Below are positions 34,687-43,498 of a stretch of 64,000 nucleotides of DNA, in pieces; position 1 is the first letter of the stretch; each line of letters starts with the position of its first letter. The notes below the pieces were generated by a model. The model was not told where the DNA came from and did not search any database. It saw only the letters and a list, made by a program, of their open reading frames with translations. The stretch lies in NCBI GenBank assembly GCA_000023405.1, contig CP001643.1:558001-622000 (forward strand), read 5' to 3'. Position numbers and translations under genes: made by a program. Origin of the DNA: Brachybacterium faecium DSM 4810. Lineage in GTDB: Bacteria > Actinomycetota > Actinomycetes > Actinomycetales > Dermabacteraceae.

Positions 34687-34892
34687 TGGGTCGTGTGCGG
34701 GTGGTGTTGATCGTGAAGGCGACTTCCGAGAAGTGCAAGGGCCAGCGCCCTCGTGGCGGTCGTGCGATCCCTGTCCTTCGACTCGTGTTCAATGTCCTGG
34801 GATCGCCGCTCACTGTCCTGGGCTGGTACTTCACCCTCGAGACCCTCGTTGAGCGCTTCGAGCTCGTGGTTCGAATGATTCTGGGCGGCTGA
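34203..34892 (+). CDS. Hydrophobic protein with internal duplication, unknown function
   Basis: Reading from TTG 34203 gives 229 residues; starting at ATG 34521 gives the 123-residue second half alone. Both starts follow GAAGGAGTCCTC. Each half begins with a short hydrophobic segment (FIVAALFVLRPS) followed by a second one (VALVLVVLIATAGLALGA; VLMILIVTAGRVRVVLIV). Codons between the halves stay open, so it is either one protein with a duplicated membrane module or two nested small membrane proteins. The C-terminus VLGSPLTVLGWYFTLETLVE is unique to the second half. No family recognised. Conserved ribosome sites and frame suggest selection for translation. Confidence 0.5.
   Translation: MDIHWFIVAALFVLRPSDVFSRAVDGELRQPGPVALVLVVLIATAGLALGALNSRVSRGFVAGACDGSCRGSVSSGPMYTARAPRRPLKGANGDDESPELWTEGVLMTFYCFIVAALFVLRPSGAFSSAVDGGLRRPGLVGRVLMILIVTAGRVRVVLIVTVGRVRVVLIVKATSEKCKGQRPRGGRAIPVLRLVFNVLGSPLTVLGWYFTLETLVERFELVVRMILGG
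34655..34716 (+). repeat. Perfect 33-bp-period tandem repeat inside the hydrophobic protein gene
   Basis: GGGTCGTGTGCGGGTGGTGT plus TGATCGTGA occurs twice, starting at 34655 and 34688. It is in frame and encodes GRVRVVLIVT(V/K) twice. The identity at DNA level shows a recent slippage duplication, unlike the diverged 319-bp units around it. Confidence 0.85.
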
Positions 34893-34926
34893 GCCGCAGG
34901 CCGCAGCCCTGTGGCAGGCTCGGGGG

Positions 34927-36093
34927 ATGAGTAAATCTCCCGCCTGCCACAGGGTTCTGTGGGGAGACAATCTCGACGTGCTCGCCGGGCTCCACGCTCA
35001 CAGCGAGCGGTTCGACTGCGTATATCTCGACCCTCCCTACAGCGCCGCCGGCGCACTCCGAGCGGGTGGAGGCCGTGTCGACGACTGGTCGGACTTCATG
35101 CAGCCGCGGATCATCGCTGTGAGCCGTCTGCTCGCGCCGGCGGGCATCGTGGTGGCATCGATCGACGATCAGCATGTGCACCATCTCCGGGTGCTCTTGG
35201 ATGCGAGCCTCGGCGCGAAGAATTACGTGGGCACGGTCGTGTGGCAGGGAGCCTCACCGAATTCCGGCCGGCTCCTGTCGGTATCGCACGAGTACCTGAT
35301 CCTCTACTGCGCGGATCGGCGCCGGCTTCTGCAATCGGGGATCCGGTGGACCGAACCACGGCCTGATGCGGAAATGCTGCTCGAGGTTGCAGCCCAGGCA
35401 TGGCAGGACGCGGCGGGGGACCGAGCCGCAGCACAGGCTCTCTACCTCGGATGGCGGGCGCAATCTCACCCCGCGCTATCGGCAGGGCTACAGGAGTACC
35501 GCCGTTTCGACAACTACGGCCGTCTGTACCGCGTCGGAGACGCTGGCGCACCGCCCGGACAAGCGGGCCGGTGTACAGCGCAACTGCGACACCCAGAAAC
35601 GGGGGAGTTGTGTCCCGTACCGCGACACGGATGGCGTTACGACGCGAGACGGCTCGAGCAACTCGACGAACAAGGCCGGATCGAGTACGGCCCCGACGCC
35701 ACGACTCTGCCGAAGCTCCGGACCTACCTGGACGAGCATGCTGAGCGTAGGCCGAGTTCTGTGTTCCGGCAGGTCTCTCAAGGAAAGCGCCACCTGGAGG
35801 ATCTCCTCGGAAGACCGGCCATTGGCAGCCACCCGAAGGACGTCGATGTGGTTAAGCGCTGGCTCGGCATCGTTACCCGAGACCAGGCCCGGATCCTTGA
35901 TCCCTTTCTTGGCACAGGGGCGACTCTCGAGGCGGCTATGCGACTCAATGCCGAGGGCCCCAGCACGCGGAGCGTCACCGGGGTTGCCTGGGTCGGCAAG
36001 GAGGCGGACCGTTCGCTGTTGCAGGGCCGGGTGGAGGCGTGCGCGAGGCGCTACGACGACGTCGTGATGGGTGTCAAAGATAGGACGAGCTAA
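34927..36093 (+). CDS. Site-specific DNA methyltransferase, beta class (Mod-like), apparently solitary
   Basis: A 388-residue amino-methyltransferase. The catalytic motif DPPY is in FDCVYLDPPYSAAGAL near residue 35 and precedes the AdoMet-binding motif ILDPFLGTGATLEAAMRLN near residue 330; this order marks the beta class, including type III Mod subunits. Modifies adenine N6 or cytosine N4 in a sequence-specific way. It is smaller than typical type III Mod (~600) and no Res or other nuclease follows. The space between its motifs (residues 60-320) would contain the target-recognition part. It lies next to the repeat locus and may belong to a mobile or remnant restriction system. Confidence 0.88.
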   Translation: MSKSPACHRVLWGDNLDVLAGLHAHSERFDCVYLDPPYSAAGALRAGGGRVDDWSDFMQPRIIAVSRLLAPAGIVVASIDDQHVHHLRVLLDASLGAKNYVGTVVWQGASPNSGRLLSVSHEYLILYCADRRRLLQSGIRWTEPRPDAEMLLEVAAQAWQDAAGDRAAAQALYLGWRAQSHPALSAGLQEYRRFDNYGRLYRVGDAGAPPGQAGRCTAQLRHPETGELCPVPRHGWRYDARRLEQLDEQGRIEYGPDATTLPKLRTYLDEHAERRPSSVFRQVSQGKRHLEDLLGRPAIGSHPKDVDVVKRWLGIVTRDQARILDPFLGTGATLEAAMRLNAEGPSTRSVTGVAWVGKEADRSLLQGRVEACARRYDDVVMGVKDRTS

Positions 36094-36204
36094 ATCGTTT
36101 GCAGCCGAGTCCAGCTTCGTGAGCAAGCAGATCTTCTATGTCCGGACTCCCGCCGACGAAGCTCGCGAGCTCGCCGACCGTAGCGCTTGCTACCCGCTCG
36201 GTAC

Positions 36205-36960
36205 TCAGCCCGCCCGGTGCTCCTGCGCGAGCCACTGCGCGAAGGTCGTCGTCCCGATCTGCGCGCTGCCGGGGTCTCCGCGCAGCGCGCCGGAGGCGAT
36301 GCCGCGCCCGTAGGCGCCGGGGAGCCGCATCTCGAGTACGCGCCGTGAAGTGCCGTCGTGCGCATACATCCGGCGGATCATGTCGGCGAGCGTGTGCTCC
36401 TCGGGGCCGATGAGGTCGGGGGCGCGGCCGGCCGGGTCCGTCTCGGCGACGCGGAGGAGGTGCTCGCCCACCTCGCGGGCGGCGACGGGCCGGGCCAGCA
36501 GGCGCGGCGCGATCGTGAGCGGGCCGAGGGAGGTGTGGGCGCTGATCTGCGCGGCGAACTCGTGGAACTGCGCCGCCCGGGCGATGGTGTGCGGGACGCC
36601 GGAGGCCTCGACGGTCCGCTCCTGGGCGAGCTTGCCGGCGTAGTACGACTCGTCGATCCCGTCGATGCCGACGATCGAGAGCACCACGTGGTGGGCCACG
36701 CCGTGGCGCGCCCCGGCCTCGAGCAGGTGCCGGCTCGTGGTGCGGAAGAAATGGACAGCCTTCCGGCGCGAGAGCGACGGGGTGTTCAGCGCATCGACGA
36801 CCACGTCGACGCCCCGCAGCCGTTCCTCGAGCCCGGCGCCCGTGAGTACGTCCACGCCCTCGCTGCGGGAGAGGACCACCGCGTCATGTCCGTGTGACTG
36901 TGCGGCCCGGACCGCGTGCCGTCCGATAACTCCGGTGCCCCCGGCGATCGCGATCTTCAT
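36205..36960 (-). CDS. NAD(P)-binding atypical SDR / NmrA-like protein
   Basis: A 251-residue Rossmann protein starting MKIAIAGGTGVIGRHAVRAA, with the GxxGxxG loop of atypical short-chain dehydrogenases. HHVVLSIVGIDGIDESYYAG and YAGKLAQERTVEASGVPHTI keep the Y-x3-K pair. These proteins often act as redox sensors or quinone/flavin reductases; no catalytic assignment is possible. Transcribed alone, divergent from the flotillin gene. Confidence 0.85.
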   Translation of the reverse strand: MKIAIAGGTGVIGRHAVRAAQSHGHDAVVLSRSEGVDVLTGAGLEERLRGVDVVVDALNTPSLSRRKAVHFFRTTSRHLLEAGARHGVAHHVVLSIVGIDGIDESYYAGKLAQERTVEASGVPHTIARAAQFHEFAAQISAHTSLGPLTIAPRLLARPVAAREVGEHLLRVAETDPAGRAPDLIGPEEHTLADMIRRMYAHDGTSRRVLEMRLPGAYGRGIASGALRGDPGSAQIGTTTFAQWLAQEHRAG

Positions 36961-37097
36961 GGGTGTCCTCTCCTCGTGCCCAGCATCGTCGTCCTGCTGC
37001 GGTACGGGGTCAAGAGCGATGCTGCGCGCCCGCCGCGCGCCTCTTCATGGGAAGCTGGTGGCACTTCGCCTCCACTCACTCCACAGGAAGCACCCCC

Positions 37098-38597
37098 ATG
37101 AATTCTTTCCTCGGCCTCGGCATCGTCGGAGTGGTCCTGCTGCTCCTGGCCGCCGTACTGGTCATCGCACTGATCGCCTTCGTGGTGATCCGCCGCTGGA
37201 TCAAGGTCGCACGCGCCGATGAAGCGCTGGTGATCTCCGGCAAGAGCCAGAAGAACGCAGACGGCAGCACCTCGGCGACCACCGTGGTGGTCAACGGCAA
37301 GGCGGTGGTCAACCCGATCACCCAGCGCCATGAGGTCATCTCGCTGCGCCAGCGACAGGTGAACATGCAGGCGGACGCCCAGTCCGCGGACAACGTCACC
37401 GTCTCGGTGGACGCCGTCGCGCTGGTGAAGATCGGCTCCGACTCGGGCCTGGTGCGCCGGGCGGCGGAGCGGTTCGCCTCGCAGGACGACGCCATCGAAT
37501 CCTTCACCCAGGATCAGCTCGAGGGCGTGCTGCGCGGGGTCATCGCCCAGCAGACGGTCATCTCCCTGATGCGCGATCGCAAGGTGTTCTCCGAGCAGAT
37601 CGCGGAGACGGTGATCCCCGAGCTGCGCGAGCAGGGCCTCATCCTCGACTCGTTCCAGATCCGCGGCATCACCGACGGCGTGGGCTACATCCAGTCCCTC
37701 GGGGCTCCGGAGATCGAGGCGAAGCGCCAGGCGGCGGAGATCAGCCAGACCAACGCCGAGCGCGCCGTGGCCAAGGAGCGGATCCGCAACGAGGAGCAGA
37801 ACCTCGTCGAGAAGCAGGCGCTGGATACGAACCGCGCCAACGCCCAGGCCGAGGTGGGCCGTGCCCGTGCGAGGGCCGAGCAGGCCGAGGCGCTCGCCGG
37901 CGAGAAGTCTCGCCAGGAAGTGCTGCAGCAGCAGGCGGAGAACAAGCAGGCGCAGCTGGACGCGGACGTCAAGCGCGTCGCCGACGCCGATCTGTACCGC
38001 CGCCAGAAGGACGCCGACGCCGCAGCCTACGATCAGCGCCGGCAGGCGGAGGCCCGTGCGGAGGTCGCCGAGGCCGATGCCCGCGCCGTGAAGATGCGCG
38101 CCGAGGCCGATGCCGAGGCGGAGCGCCTGGCCGGTGAGGCCCGTGCCGACGCGATGCGCGCCGAGGCCGAAGCCCTCAAGGAGAACCAGGAGGCGCTGCT
38201 GGCGCAGCGCGTCGTGGATCAGCTGCCCACCCTCATGGAGACCTTCGCCAAGGGCTACGCCCAGATCGGCGACATCACCGTGATCAGCTCCGACGCCAAC
38301 GACGGCGACGTCGCCGGCAAGCAGTTCGCCGGCGAGTCCGTCGGGGCGCTGCGGGGCGTCTTCGACTCGGTCGAGTCGACGCTCGGGCTGAGCATCCCGG
38401 ACCTCATCCAGGGCCGTGCCGTGGGGACGGCCCAGGGCGAGGCGCTCGGCGCGGCGCTGCGGGAGCAGGCCGCCGACGGCGCGGCACCGAAGCGCTCCGC
38501 CGCGACGTCCGGCTCCGGCACCGCCGAGTCAGGACGCGCCACCACCCAGACGCGGGAGAGCACCGCGGGCGAGGGCGAGGCATCGCCGCAGGAGTGA
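37098..38597 (+). CDS. Flotillin-like SPFH-domain membrane protein
   Basis: A 499-residue protein. The N-terminal transmembrane segment (LGLGIVGVVLLLLAAVLVIA) is followed by an SPFH/band-7 domain (NVTVSVDAVALVKIGSDSGLVRRA, IPELREQGLILDSFQIRGI). A long Ala/Glu/Arg-rich coiled coil (~residues 215-400, for example ARADAMRAEAEALKENQEAL) and a Gly/Ser/Thr-rich tail complete it. This matches flotillins organising membrane microdomains. No NfeD-type partner gene is adjacent. The start ATG 37098 has AGGAAG eight bases upstream. A strong hairpin follows. Confidence 0.92.
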   Translation: MNSFLGLGIVGVVLLLLAAVLVIALIAFVVIRRWIKVARADEALVISGKSQKNADGSTSATTVVVNGKAVVNPITQRHEVISLRQRQVNMQADAQSADNVTVSVDAVALVKIGSDSGLVRRAAERFASQDDAIESFTQDQLEGVLRGVIAQQTVISLMRDRKVFSEQIAETVIPELREQGLILDSFQIRGITDGVGYIQSLGAPEIEAKRQAAEISQTNAERAVAKERIRNEEQNLVEKQALDTNRANAQAEVGRARARAEQAEALAGEKSRQEVLQQQAENKQAQLDADVKRVADADLYRRQKDADAAAYDQRRQAEARAEVAEADARAVKMRAEADAEAERLAGEARADAMRAEAEALKENQEALLAQRVVDQLPTLMETFAKGYAQIGDITVISSDANDGDVAGKQFAGESVGALRGVFDSVESTLGLSIPDLIQGRAVGTAQGEALGAALREQAADGAAPKRSAATSGSGTAESGRATTQTRESTAGEGEASPQE

Positions 38598-38636
38598 GGC
38601 GCTCGCCGGCGTCCACCTCCCGCTGAGCTCAGCTCA

Positions 38637-38694
38637 CGATCCCCTGTCCGGCCATGCACTCCCATCAGGAGAGACATGGCGGGGCAGGGGATCG
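38637..38694 (+). terminator. 20-bp-stem hairpin downstream of the flotillin gene
   Basis: CGATCCCCTGTCCGGCCATG (38637-38656) pairs with 38675-38694 over 20 positions with two mismatches, leaving an 18-base loop. A smaller perfect palindrome GCTGAGCTCAGC lies at 38622-38633. There is no uridine tract. Position 40 bases after the stop codon suggests transcription termination or mRNA-end protection. Confidence 0.65.
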
Positions 38695-38894
38695 TTGCTG
38701 TGGTGGGGCGGACGCGCCGCGCGACACCGCAGGGAGCGCGCCGCCACGGGCGCGAGCTGATCCCTCGAGCATCGCGCCGCCGACGGCGCCCGTTCCGCCG
38801 CGTCCCTTTACCTCGCGGGCCCGATCTGTCAGGGTCGAGGTGCTTACGCGGTTTAGTGAGCATTCCAGTTTCTCGACGATGAGGAGTCCCCGCC

Positions 38895-39836
38895 ATGGAC
38901 CGACGACAGTTCACCGCTGCGACCGCAGCTCTCGGCGCACCGGCCGTCGCCGGTGCCGCGATCCCCGCCGCGGCCGACGACAGCACCGCCCCCGCTGAGG
39001 AGCCGAGCGGGCCGCAGTACTTCGGCTACTACCGGGTCTGGAACGACACCTCCGCGAAGGACTCCGAGGGCCGCACCTCCATGGCGCAGATCCCGGCGGA
39101 GGTCGATCTCGTGTTCGCCTTCGCCGAGGTGACCGCGGAGGATGAGGGCGCGTTCCCCACGGTGCTGCGCAACGGGTACGTGCGCGCCCTGCACGCCAAG
39201 GGCACACGCGTGGTCGGGACCGTCTTCGTGGACAAGCTCCTGGACCCCGACTACCCGAACACCGACGAGGGGCACCGGCAGCTCGCCGAGCACCTCGTGG
39301 CGACCTACGTGACCGACCTCGGCCTGGACGGCCTGGACATCGACGTGGAGCGCGACTTCACCGACGCGGAGCTGGAGCGGGCCCGCGGGGTCTTCACGCA
39401 CCTCAGCGCGCAGCTGGGCCCGCGCTCGGGCACGTCGCGCCTGCTCATCTACGACACCAACCAGGACGGCGACACCGCGCTGTTCGCTCACGCCGCGGAT
39501 CTCGTGGACTACGTGCTGGTGCAGTCCTACGGTCGGTCCGTCGAGGGCCTGCAGGCCACGTGGGAGACGTACCAGGAGCTCATCGACCCCTCGCAGTACT
39601 TCATCGGCTTCTCCTTCTACGAGGAGCGGGGCGCGACCTGGGGTGACGTGGACCAGCCGATCGAGAACAGCCGCGCCTACGCCTACGCGCAGTGGCAGCC
39701 CGACGGGGCGCGCAAGGGCGGGATCTTCTGCTACGCCCTGGACCGTGACGGCGTGGCCGAGGGCGACGACGAGATGCAGCCGACCGACTACTCCTGGTCC
39801 ACGACGCTCAAGGACGTGATGACCCAGGAGAGCTGA
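38895..39836 (+). CDS. Exported GH18 family endoglycosidase (endo-beta-N-acetylglucosaminidase-like)
   Basis: A 313-residue protein with Tat-like signal MDRRQFTAATAALGAPAVAG. The GH18 barrel is recognised by GLDGLDIDVERDF, whose final Glu is the catalytic acid (DxxDxDxE). Size and the segments YFGYYRVWNDTS and VDYVLVQSYGRS resemble EndoF/EndoH-type enzymes that cleave the chitobiose core of N-glycans more than chitinases. It would act outside the cell and release glycans for the importers in this window; this link is inference. Confidence 0.85.
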   Translation: MDRRQFTAATAALGAPAVAGAAIPAAADDSTAPAEEPSGPQYFGYYRVWNDTSAKDSEGRTSMAQIPAEVDLVFAFAEVTAEDEGAFPTVLRNGYVRALHAKGTRVVGTVFVDKLLDPDYPNTDEGHRQLAEHLVATYVTDLGLDGLDIDVERDFTDAELERARGVFTHLSAQLGPRSGTSRLLIYDTNQDGDTALFAHAADLVDYVLVQSYGRSVEGLQATWETYQELIDPSQYFIGFSFYEERGATWGDVDQPIENSRAYAYAQWQPDGARKGGIFCYALDRDGVAEGDDEMQPTDYSWSTTLKDVMTQES

Positions 39837-39842
39837 GGGCGC

Positions 39843-41366
39843 TCACTCGTCCGAGCGGGAGAACCGGTTCCTCATCCGGTTGCTGGCCGTGAACAGCACC
39901 GAGCCCAGCAGCGCGTCGGTCGCCTCGCGGATCTGCTCGGCGATGGCGGTGTTCGCCGCGGCCAGCAGCGCCGGGACCTCCTCGGCGCTGCCGGTCCCGG
40001 CGGCGGCCTCATCGGCTGCGCGCACCGCGGCGTGCCCGAGGGCGAGGGTTCGCAGCTGGTAGCGCTCGATGTCGGGGAGGGTCTCGGCGTGGTGCGCGTC
40101 GGCCAGTGCGGCGATGAGCCGTGAGGTCCAGTAGAAGCTGTCGGTGCTCACCGCTTCGCCGGTGGTGGCGAGGTATGCCGGGGTCTCTTCGACGTTCGTG
40201 AACATCGGGATCAGCGTGTTGAACGGGTTCGAGGCGAAGCACACCCATTGCAGGGCCCGGAAGGATTCGGGCAGGCCGGGCCGGATCTGCAGGATCGCGA
40301 GCGCGTTGTGGCGGTTGATGCCGATGGGGCGGAAGGCGCGGCGCTCGGCCTCGGTGCCGCGGGGTGAGTACGGGTCGAACACGGTGCCCTGGTAGTGGGA
40401 GCTGAGCACGTCTTTGACGTCTTCGAGGGTGAGCAGGCGCTCGGGTCGGCGGCTCCAGGGCAGGGTGTCGGAGTGCGGGCTCGCGCCGGGGAGCCCGCTG
40501 TCCCAGTCCTCGCTGGTGGGGTTCAGGGTGCGCTGCATGTACCAGGCGCGGGGCGTGTTGTAGACGTGGTCGTGCTCCGAATGGGAGCCGAAGGCCTCGC
40601 GCGGGTTGAACACCGACGCGCTCTCATCAGCGCTATCGCGGACGGTGAGATCCAGGTGGTGATCGCGCAGGAAGGCACGCAGATCACGGCTCGCGAGATG
40701 GTCCCGGCCGGGGCCCTCCGCGTCGTCGAGGTCGAAGGAGTCGATGCCCAGCTGGTTCGGCATCGTCACGTAGTGGTCCTCGGGCACGCGCCGCGCGATC
40801 CAGTGATGCCCGCCAACAGTCTCCAGCCACCAGATGTCGGTCTCGTCGCTGAACGCGATCCCGTTCATCTCGTAGGTGCCGTGCTCGGTCAGCAGCGCGC
40901 CCAGACGCTCCACGCCCTCGCGGGCGGTGCGGATGTAGGGCAGCACGAGCGTCACGAAGTCCTCCTCGCCGAAGCCGCCGGGCTGCTCCGGCCGGTACCC
41001 GGGCGTGCCGGGTTCGCCGACGGCCGGGACGTGCTCGACCAGCGGGTCCGCGCCGAGCACCCGCGGGTTGGAGGTGATGGTCTCCGTGGCGCTCATCGCG
41101 ACGTTCGCCGCGTTGATCCCGGCGCAGCCCCAGATCCCCTCATCGGGCAGGACGTTCGGGATCGAGGTGTACCGCAGCGGCTCCTGCGGCAGCTCGATCC
41201 TGCGCCGACCGATCACGGAGGTGTACGTGCGCGGCTGATCCTCCGGGCGCACCACCACGACGCGCTTCGGGTCGAAGGTGCCGTTCGAGGAGTCCTCGGT
41301 GCGGGCGACCAGCGGCGAGCCGTCGGCGCTGGCATGGCGGCCGACGAGGAGGGTGGTGCAGGGCAT
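39843..41366 (-). CDS. C69-family dipeptidase (PepD)
   Basis: A 507-residue N-terminal-nucleophile hydrolase. The start MPCTTLLVGRHASADGSPLV places Cys3 as the expected nucleophile after removal of the N-terminal residues. AGINAANVAMSATETITSNP and YEMNGIAFSDETDIWWLETV are characteristic of family C69. Length fits PepD (about 470-550). Cytoplasmic dipeptide hydrolysis is expected. Convergent with the GH18 gene, six bases apart. Confidence 0.92.
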   Translation of the reverse strand: MPCTTLLVGRHASADGSPLVARTEDSSNGTFDPKRVVVVRPEDQPRTYTSVIGRRRIELPQEPLRYTSIPNVLPDEGIWGCAGINAANVAMSATETITSNPRVLGADPLVEHVPAVGEPGTPGYRPEQPGGFGEEDFVTLVLPYIRTAREGVERLGALLTEHGTYEMNGIAFSDETDIWWLETVGGHHWIARRVPEDHYVTMPNQLGIDSFDLDDAEGPGRDHLASRDLRAFLRDHHLDLTVRDSADESASVFNPREAFGSHSEHDHVYNTPRAWYMQRTLNPTSEDWDSGLPGASPHSDTLPWSRRPERLLTLEDVKDVLSSHYQGTVFDPYSPRGTEAERRAFRPIGINRHNALAILQIRPGLPESFRALQWVCFASNPFNTLIPMFTNVEETPAYLATTGEAVSTDSFYWTSRLIAALADAHHAETLPDIERYQLRTLALGHAAVRAADEAAAGTGSAEEVPALLAAANTAIAEQIREATDALLGSVLFTASNRMRNRFSRSDE

Positions 41367-41562
41367 GGGTGGGATCCTCGGAATGGGTCGGTGGGTGGAG
41401 GGCTCCGATCACGGCGCTTCAGCCGAATCCACCGTAGACCCGCGCACGACGCTGCTGCAGTGGCGCGCGAGTTCGCCGATCAGGTCACCGGCGGATCAGG
41501 GCCTCTCGAGCGGGCTCGATCCCGCTTGCGTAGGAGTACTGACCTGCCGCGGCCGCTCGCCG

Positions 41563-42210
41563 CTACGCGGAGGGCTCGTCGCCGCTCGCGTGGAGGAGAT
41601 CCGGATCCCGGGCGATGCGCACGAGGGCCGAGGCGAGGCTGGCGAAGTCGTCGTCGACCAGGCCGGCCAGTGACTCGGCGTCCTGCGGCAGGCCGGCGGC
41701 CCGGGCGCCCTTCAGCACCAGCTCGTCGGCGAAGGGGCGGACCGTGGGCCAGACCTGCTGGACCTCGCGCAGGAAGATGCTCGCGCCGGTCGGGCCGATG
41801 CCGTCGAAGGTCTGCAGCAGTTCCGCGATGCGGCGGGGATCGCTCTCCGCCTCGTCCCGCAGCCTGCGGAGGTCACCCTTCCAGCGGTCGAGGAGCAGTG
41901 CGGCGGCGTCATCGAGGCGGGTCGCGGTGCTCTCGTCGTAGCGCCGGTACCCGCCGCGCCCGAGGGCGTCGACCCGCTCCTGCCACGTGCTCTCGCGCAG
42001 GTGGCCGGGGGTGCGCCAGCCGGCGGAGAACAGTTCGCGGGCCGTCGCCACAGCGATGTCCGAGCTGATGCGCGTCGACAGCAGCAGGCTCAGCACGAGC
42101 AGCTGCCACAGGGGTGCCGGCTTGTCCCGCAGCGTGATCGCCGCGTCGGCCGCAAACGTGCGGCCGTGCGCCGTCAGGAGTCGATGGGCGAGGTCCCGCT
42201 GTCCGCTCAT
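41563..42210 (-). CDS. HhH-GPD-fold DNA glycosylase, endonuclease III-like without the lyase lysine
   Basis: A 215-residue protein of the endonuclease III fold. The helix-hairpin-helix is FDGIGPTGASIFLREV. In endonuclease III the same position reads G-V-G-R-K-T, with Lys as the lyase nucleophile; here Lys is replaced by Thr, while the catalytic Asp is retained in VRPFADELV. The C-terminal Cys cluster for 4Fe-4S is absent. It is therefore probably a monofunctional base-excision glycosylase or a non-catalytic relative. The start MSGQRDL is used. Divergent from the FUSC-type gene by 141 bases. Confidence 0.8.
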   Translation of the reverse strand: MSGQRDLAHRLLTAHGRTFAADAAITLRDKPAPLWQLLVLSLLLSTRISSDIAVATARELFSAGWRTPGHLRESTWQERVDALGRGGYRRYDESTATRLDDAAALLLDRWKGDLRRLRDEAESDPRRIAELLQTFDGIGPTGASIFLREVQQVWPTVRPFADELVLKGARAAGLPQDAESLAGLVDDDFASLASALVRIARDPDLLHASGDEPSA

Positions 42211-42351
42211 GTGGGCGAGTCTAGGGAGAGGGGAAGTGCGGGTGAAGGGGCTGCGCCCGGCGGGGCCGGGGTGGACGGGACGGATATCCTGCGCGTCCGC
42301 GCCCGAGGAGCCGATCACCCGCCCCCCGTGCGCCCGAGCGAGGAGGAACCC

Positions 42352-43452
42352 ATGCGTCGCACCCTGCGCGCCCGACTGTCGACGCTGGCCGAGCCCGAGG
42401 TCGTCATCGACCTCCTGCAGATCGCCAAGGGAGTGATCGCGGGCACCACGGCCTGGTGGCTGTCGATGTACATCCTGGACTCCCAGCTGCCGTTCCTCGC
42501 GCCGTGGACCGCCCTGCTGACCGTGCATGCGACCGTGCACCGTTCGCTGTCGCGCGGCATGCAGACCACCGTCGCCTCGACGGTCGGAGTCCTCCTGTCC
42601 TTCATGATCGGGGCCTGGCTGGGCGTGAGCGTGTGGACCTTCGCACTGGCGCTCCTGGTCGGTCTGCTGGGAGCCAGGATCACCTGGATCAGGGACGAGG
42701 GCGTCGCCATCGCGACCACCGCCATCTTCGTGCTCGGCAGCGGATTCGACGGCCAGCAGCCCCTCCTGCTCGACCGCATCATCGAGGTGGCTCTCGGGGT
42801 GATCGTCGGCGTGGTCGTCAACCTGGCGGTGATCCCGCCTCTGCGGCATCGACAGGCCTCGAGGTACGTGGACAGCATCAACCGACGGATGGGGGAGGTG
42901 CTGAGCGACATGGCCGAGCAGTTCTCGACGTCCTGGGACACGGACCGGGCCGAGGCCTGGTTCCAGGAGACGCGTTCGATGAGCGAGGAGCTCGACTCGG
43001 CCTGGCGCACCGTGCGCTTCGCCCGGGAGAGCGAGAAGATGAACCCGCGCACCCGCCTCACGGTCCCCTCCCGCACCCGCCGCGGGCCCTCTCCCGCGGC
43101 GGACGCCTCCTACGAGGAGATCCTCGCCCGCGTGGACGAGGGGATCTCCCACCTGCGCCACCTGGCGCGCACGCTGCGCGACGCCACCTACGACGACGGC
43201 GAGTGGGACAGCACCTTCCGCGAGCGGTGGGTGGAGATCGTGCGGGACGCCGGTCGGGCCATCGCCGACCCGGACACCGAGGTCGAACCCATCCACGACC
43301 GCCTCACCGCCCTCGCCGCCGACGTCTCCGAGGACGGCCGACTGCCCCGCAGGAGCTGGCCGCTGTACGGGTCGCTCATCGCGAGCATGCGGCACATCGC
43401 GGTGATCGTCGACGACGTCGTCTCGGCGCGGGAGGCGCGGGAGGCCGGGTGA
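42352..43452 (+). CDS. FUSC/aromatic acid exporter-like membrane protein
   Basis: A 366-residue protein. The N-terminal 180 residues have about six hydrophobic helices (LLTVHATVHRSLSRGMQTTV, TFALALLVGLLGARITWI, VALGVIVGVVVNLAVIPPLR), and the C-terminal half is a cytoplasmic helical domain. The pattern matches DUF939/ArAE and fusaric-acid resistance-like proteins, here as a half-size single-module version. Substrate unknown. GGAGGAACC precedes the ATG. Confidence 0.82.
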   Translation: MRRTLRARLSTLAEPEVVIDLLQIAKGVIAGTTAWWLSMYILDSQLPFLAPWTALLTVHATVHRSLSRGMQTTVASTVGVLLSFMIGAWLGVSVWTFALALLVGLLGARITWIRDEGVAIATTAIFVLGSGFDGQQPLLLDRIIEVALGVIVGVVVNLAVIPPLRHRQASRYVDSINRRMGEVLSDMAEQFSTSWDTDRAEAWFQETRSMSEELDSAWRTVRFARESEKMNPRTRLTVPSRTRRGPSPAADASYEEILARVDEGISHLRHLARTLRDATYDDGEWDSTFRERWVEIVRDAGRAIADPDTEVEPIHDRLTALAADVSEDGRLPRRSWPLYGSLIASMRHIAVIVDDVVSAREAREAG

Positions 43453-43498
43453 GGGGCTGGTGCCGTGGGGTGCGCGACTCCTGCGGCCGACGCAGCGC

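Noticed and set aside
34049..34716. CRISPR array
   Set aside because: Only two diverged ~319-bp units and one 33-bp duplication are present, with no regularly spaced short repeats and unique spacers, and no cas genes in the window.
36071..36313. A small plus-strand gene after the methyltransferase
   Set aside because: It overlaps the 3' end of the NAD(P)-binding protein gene on the other strand, has no ribosome site and no recognisable domain.
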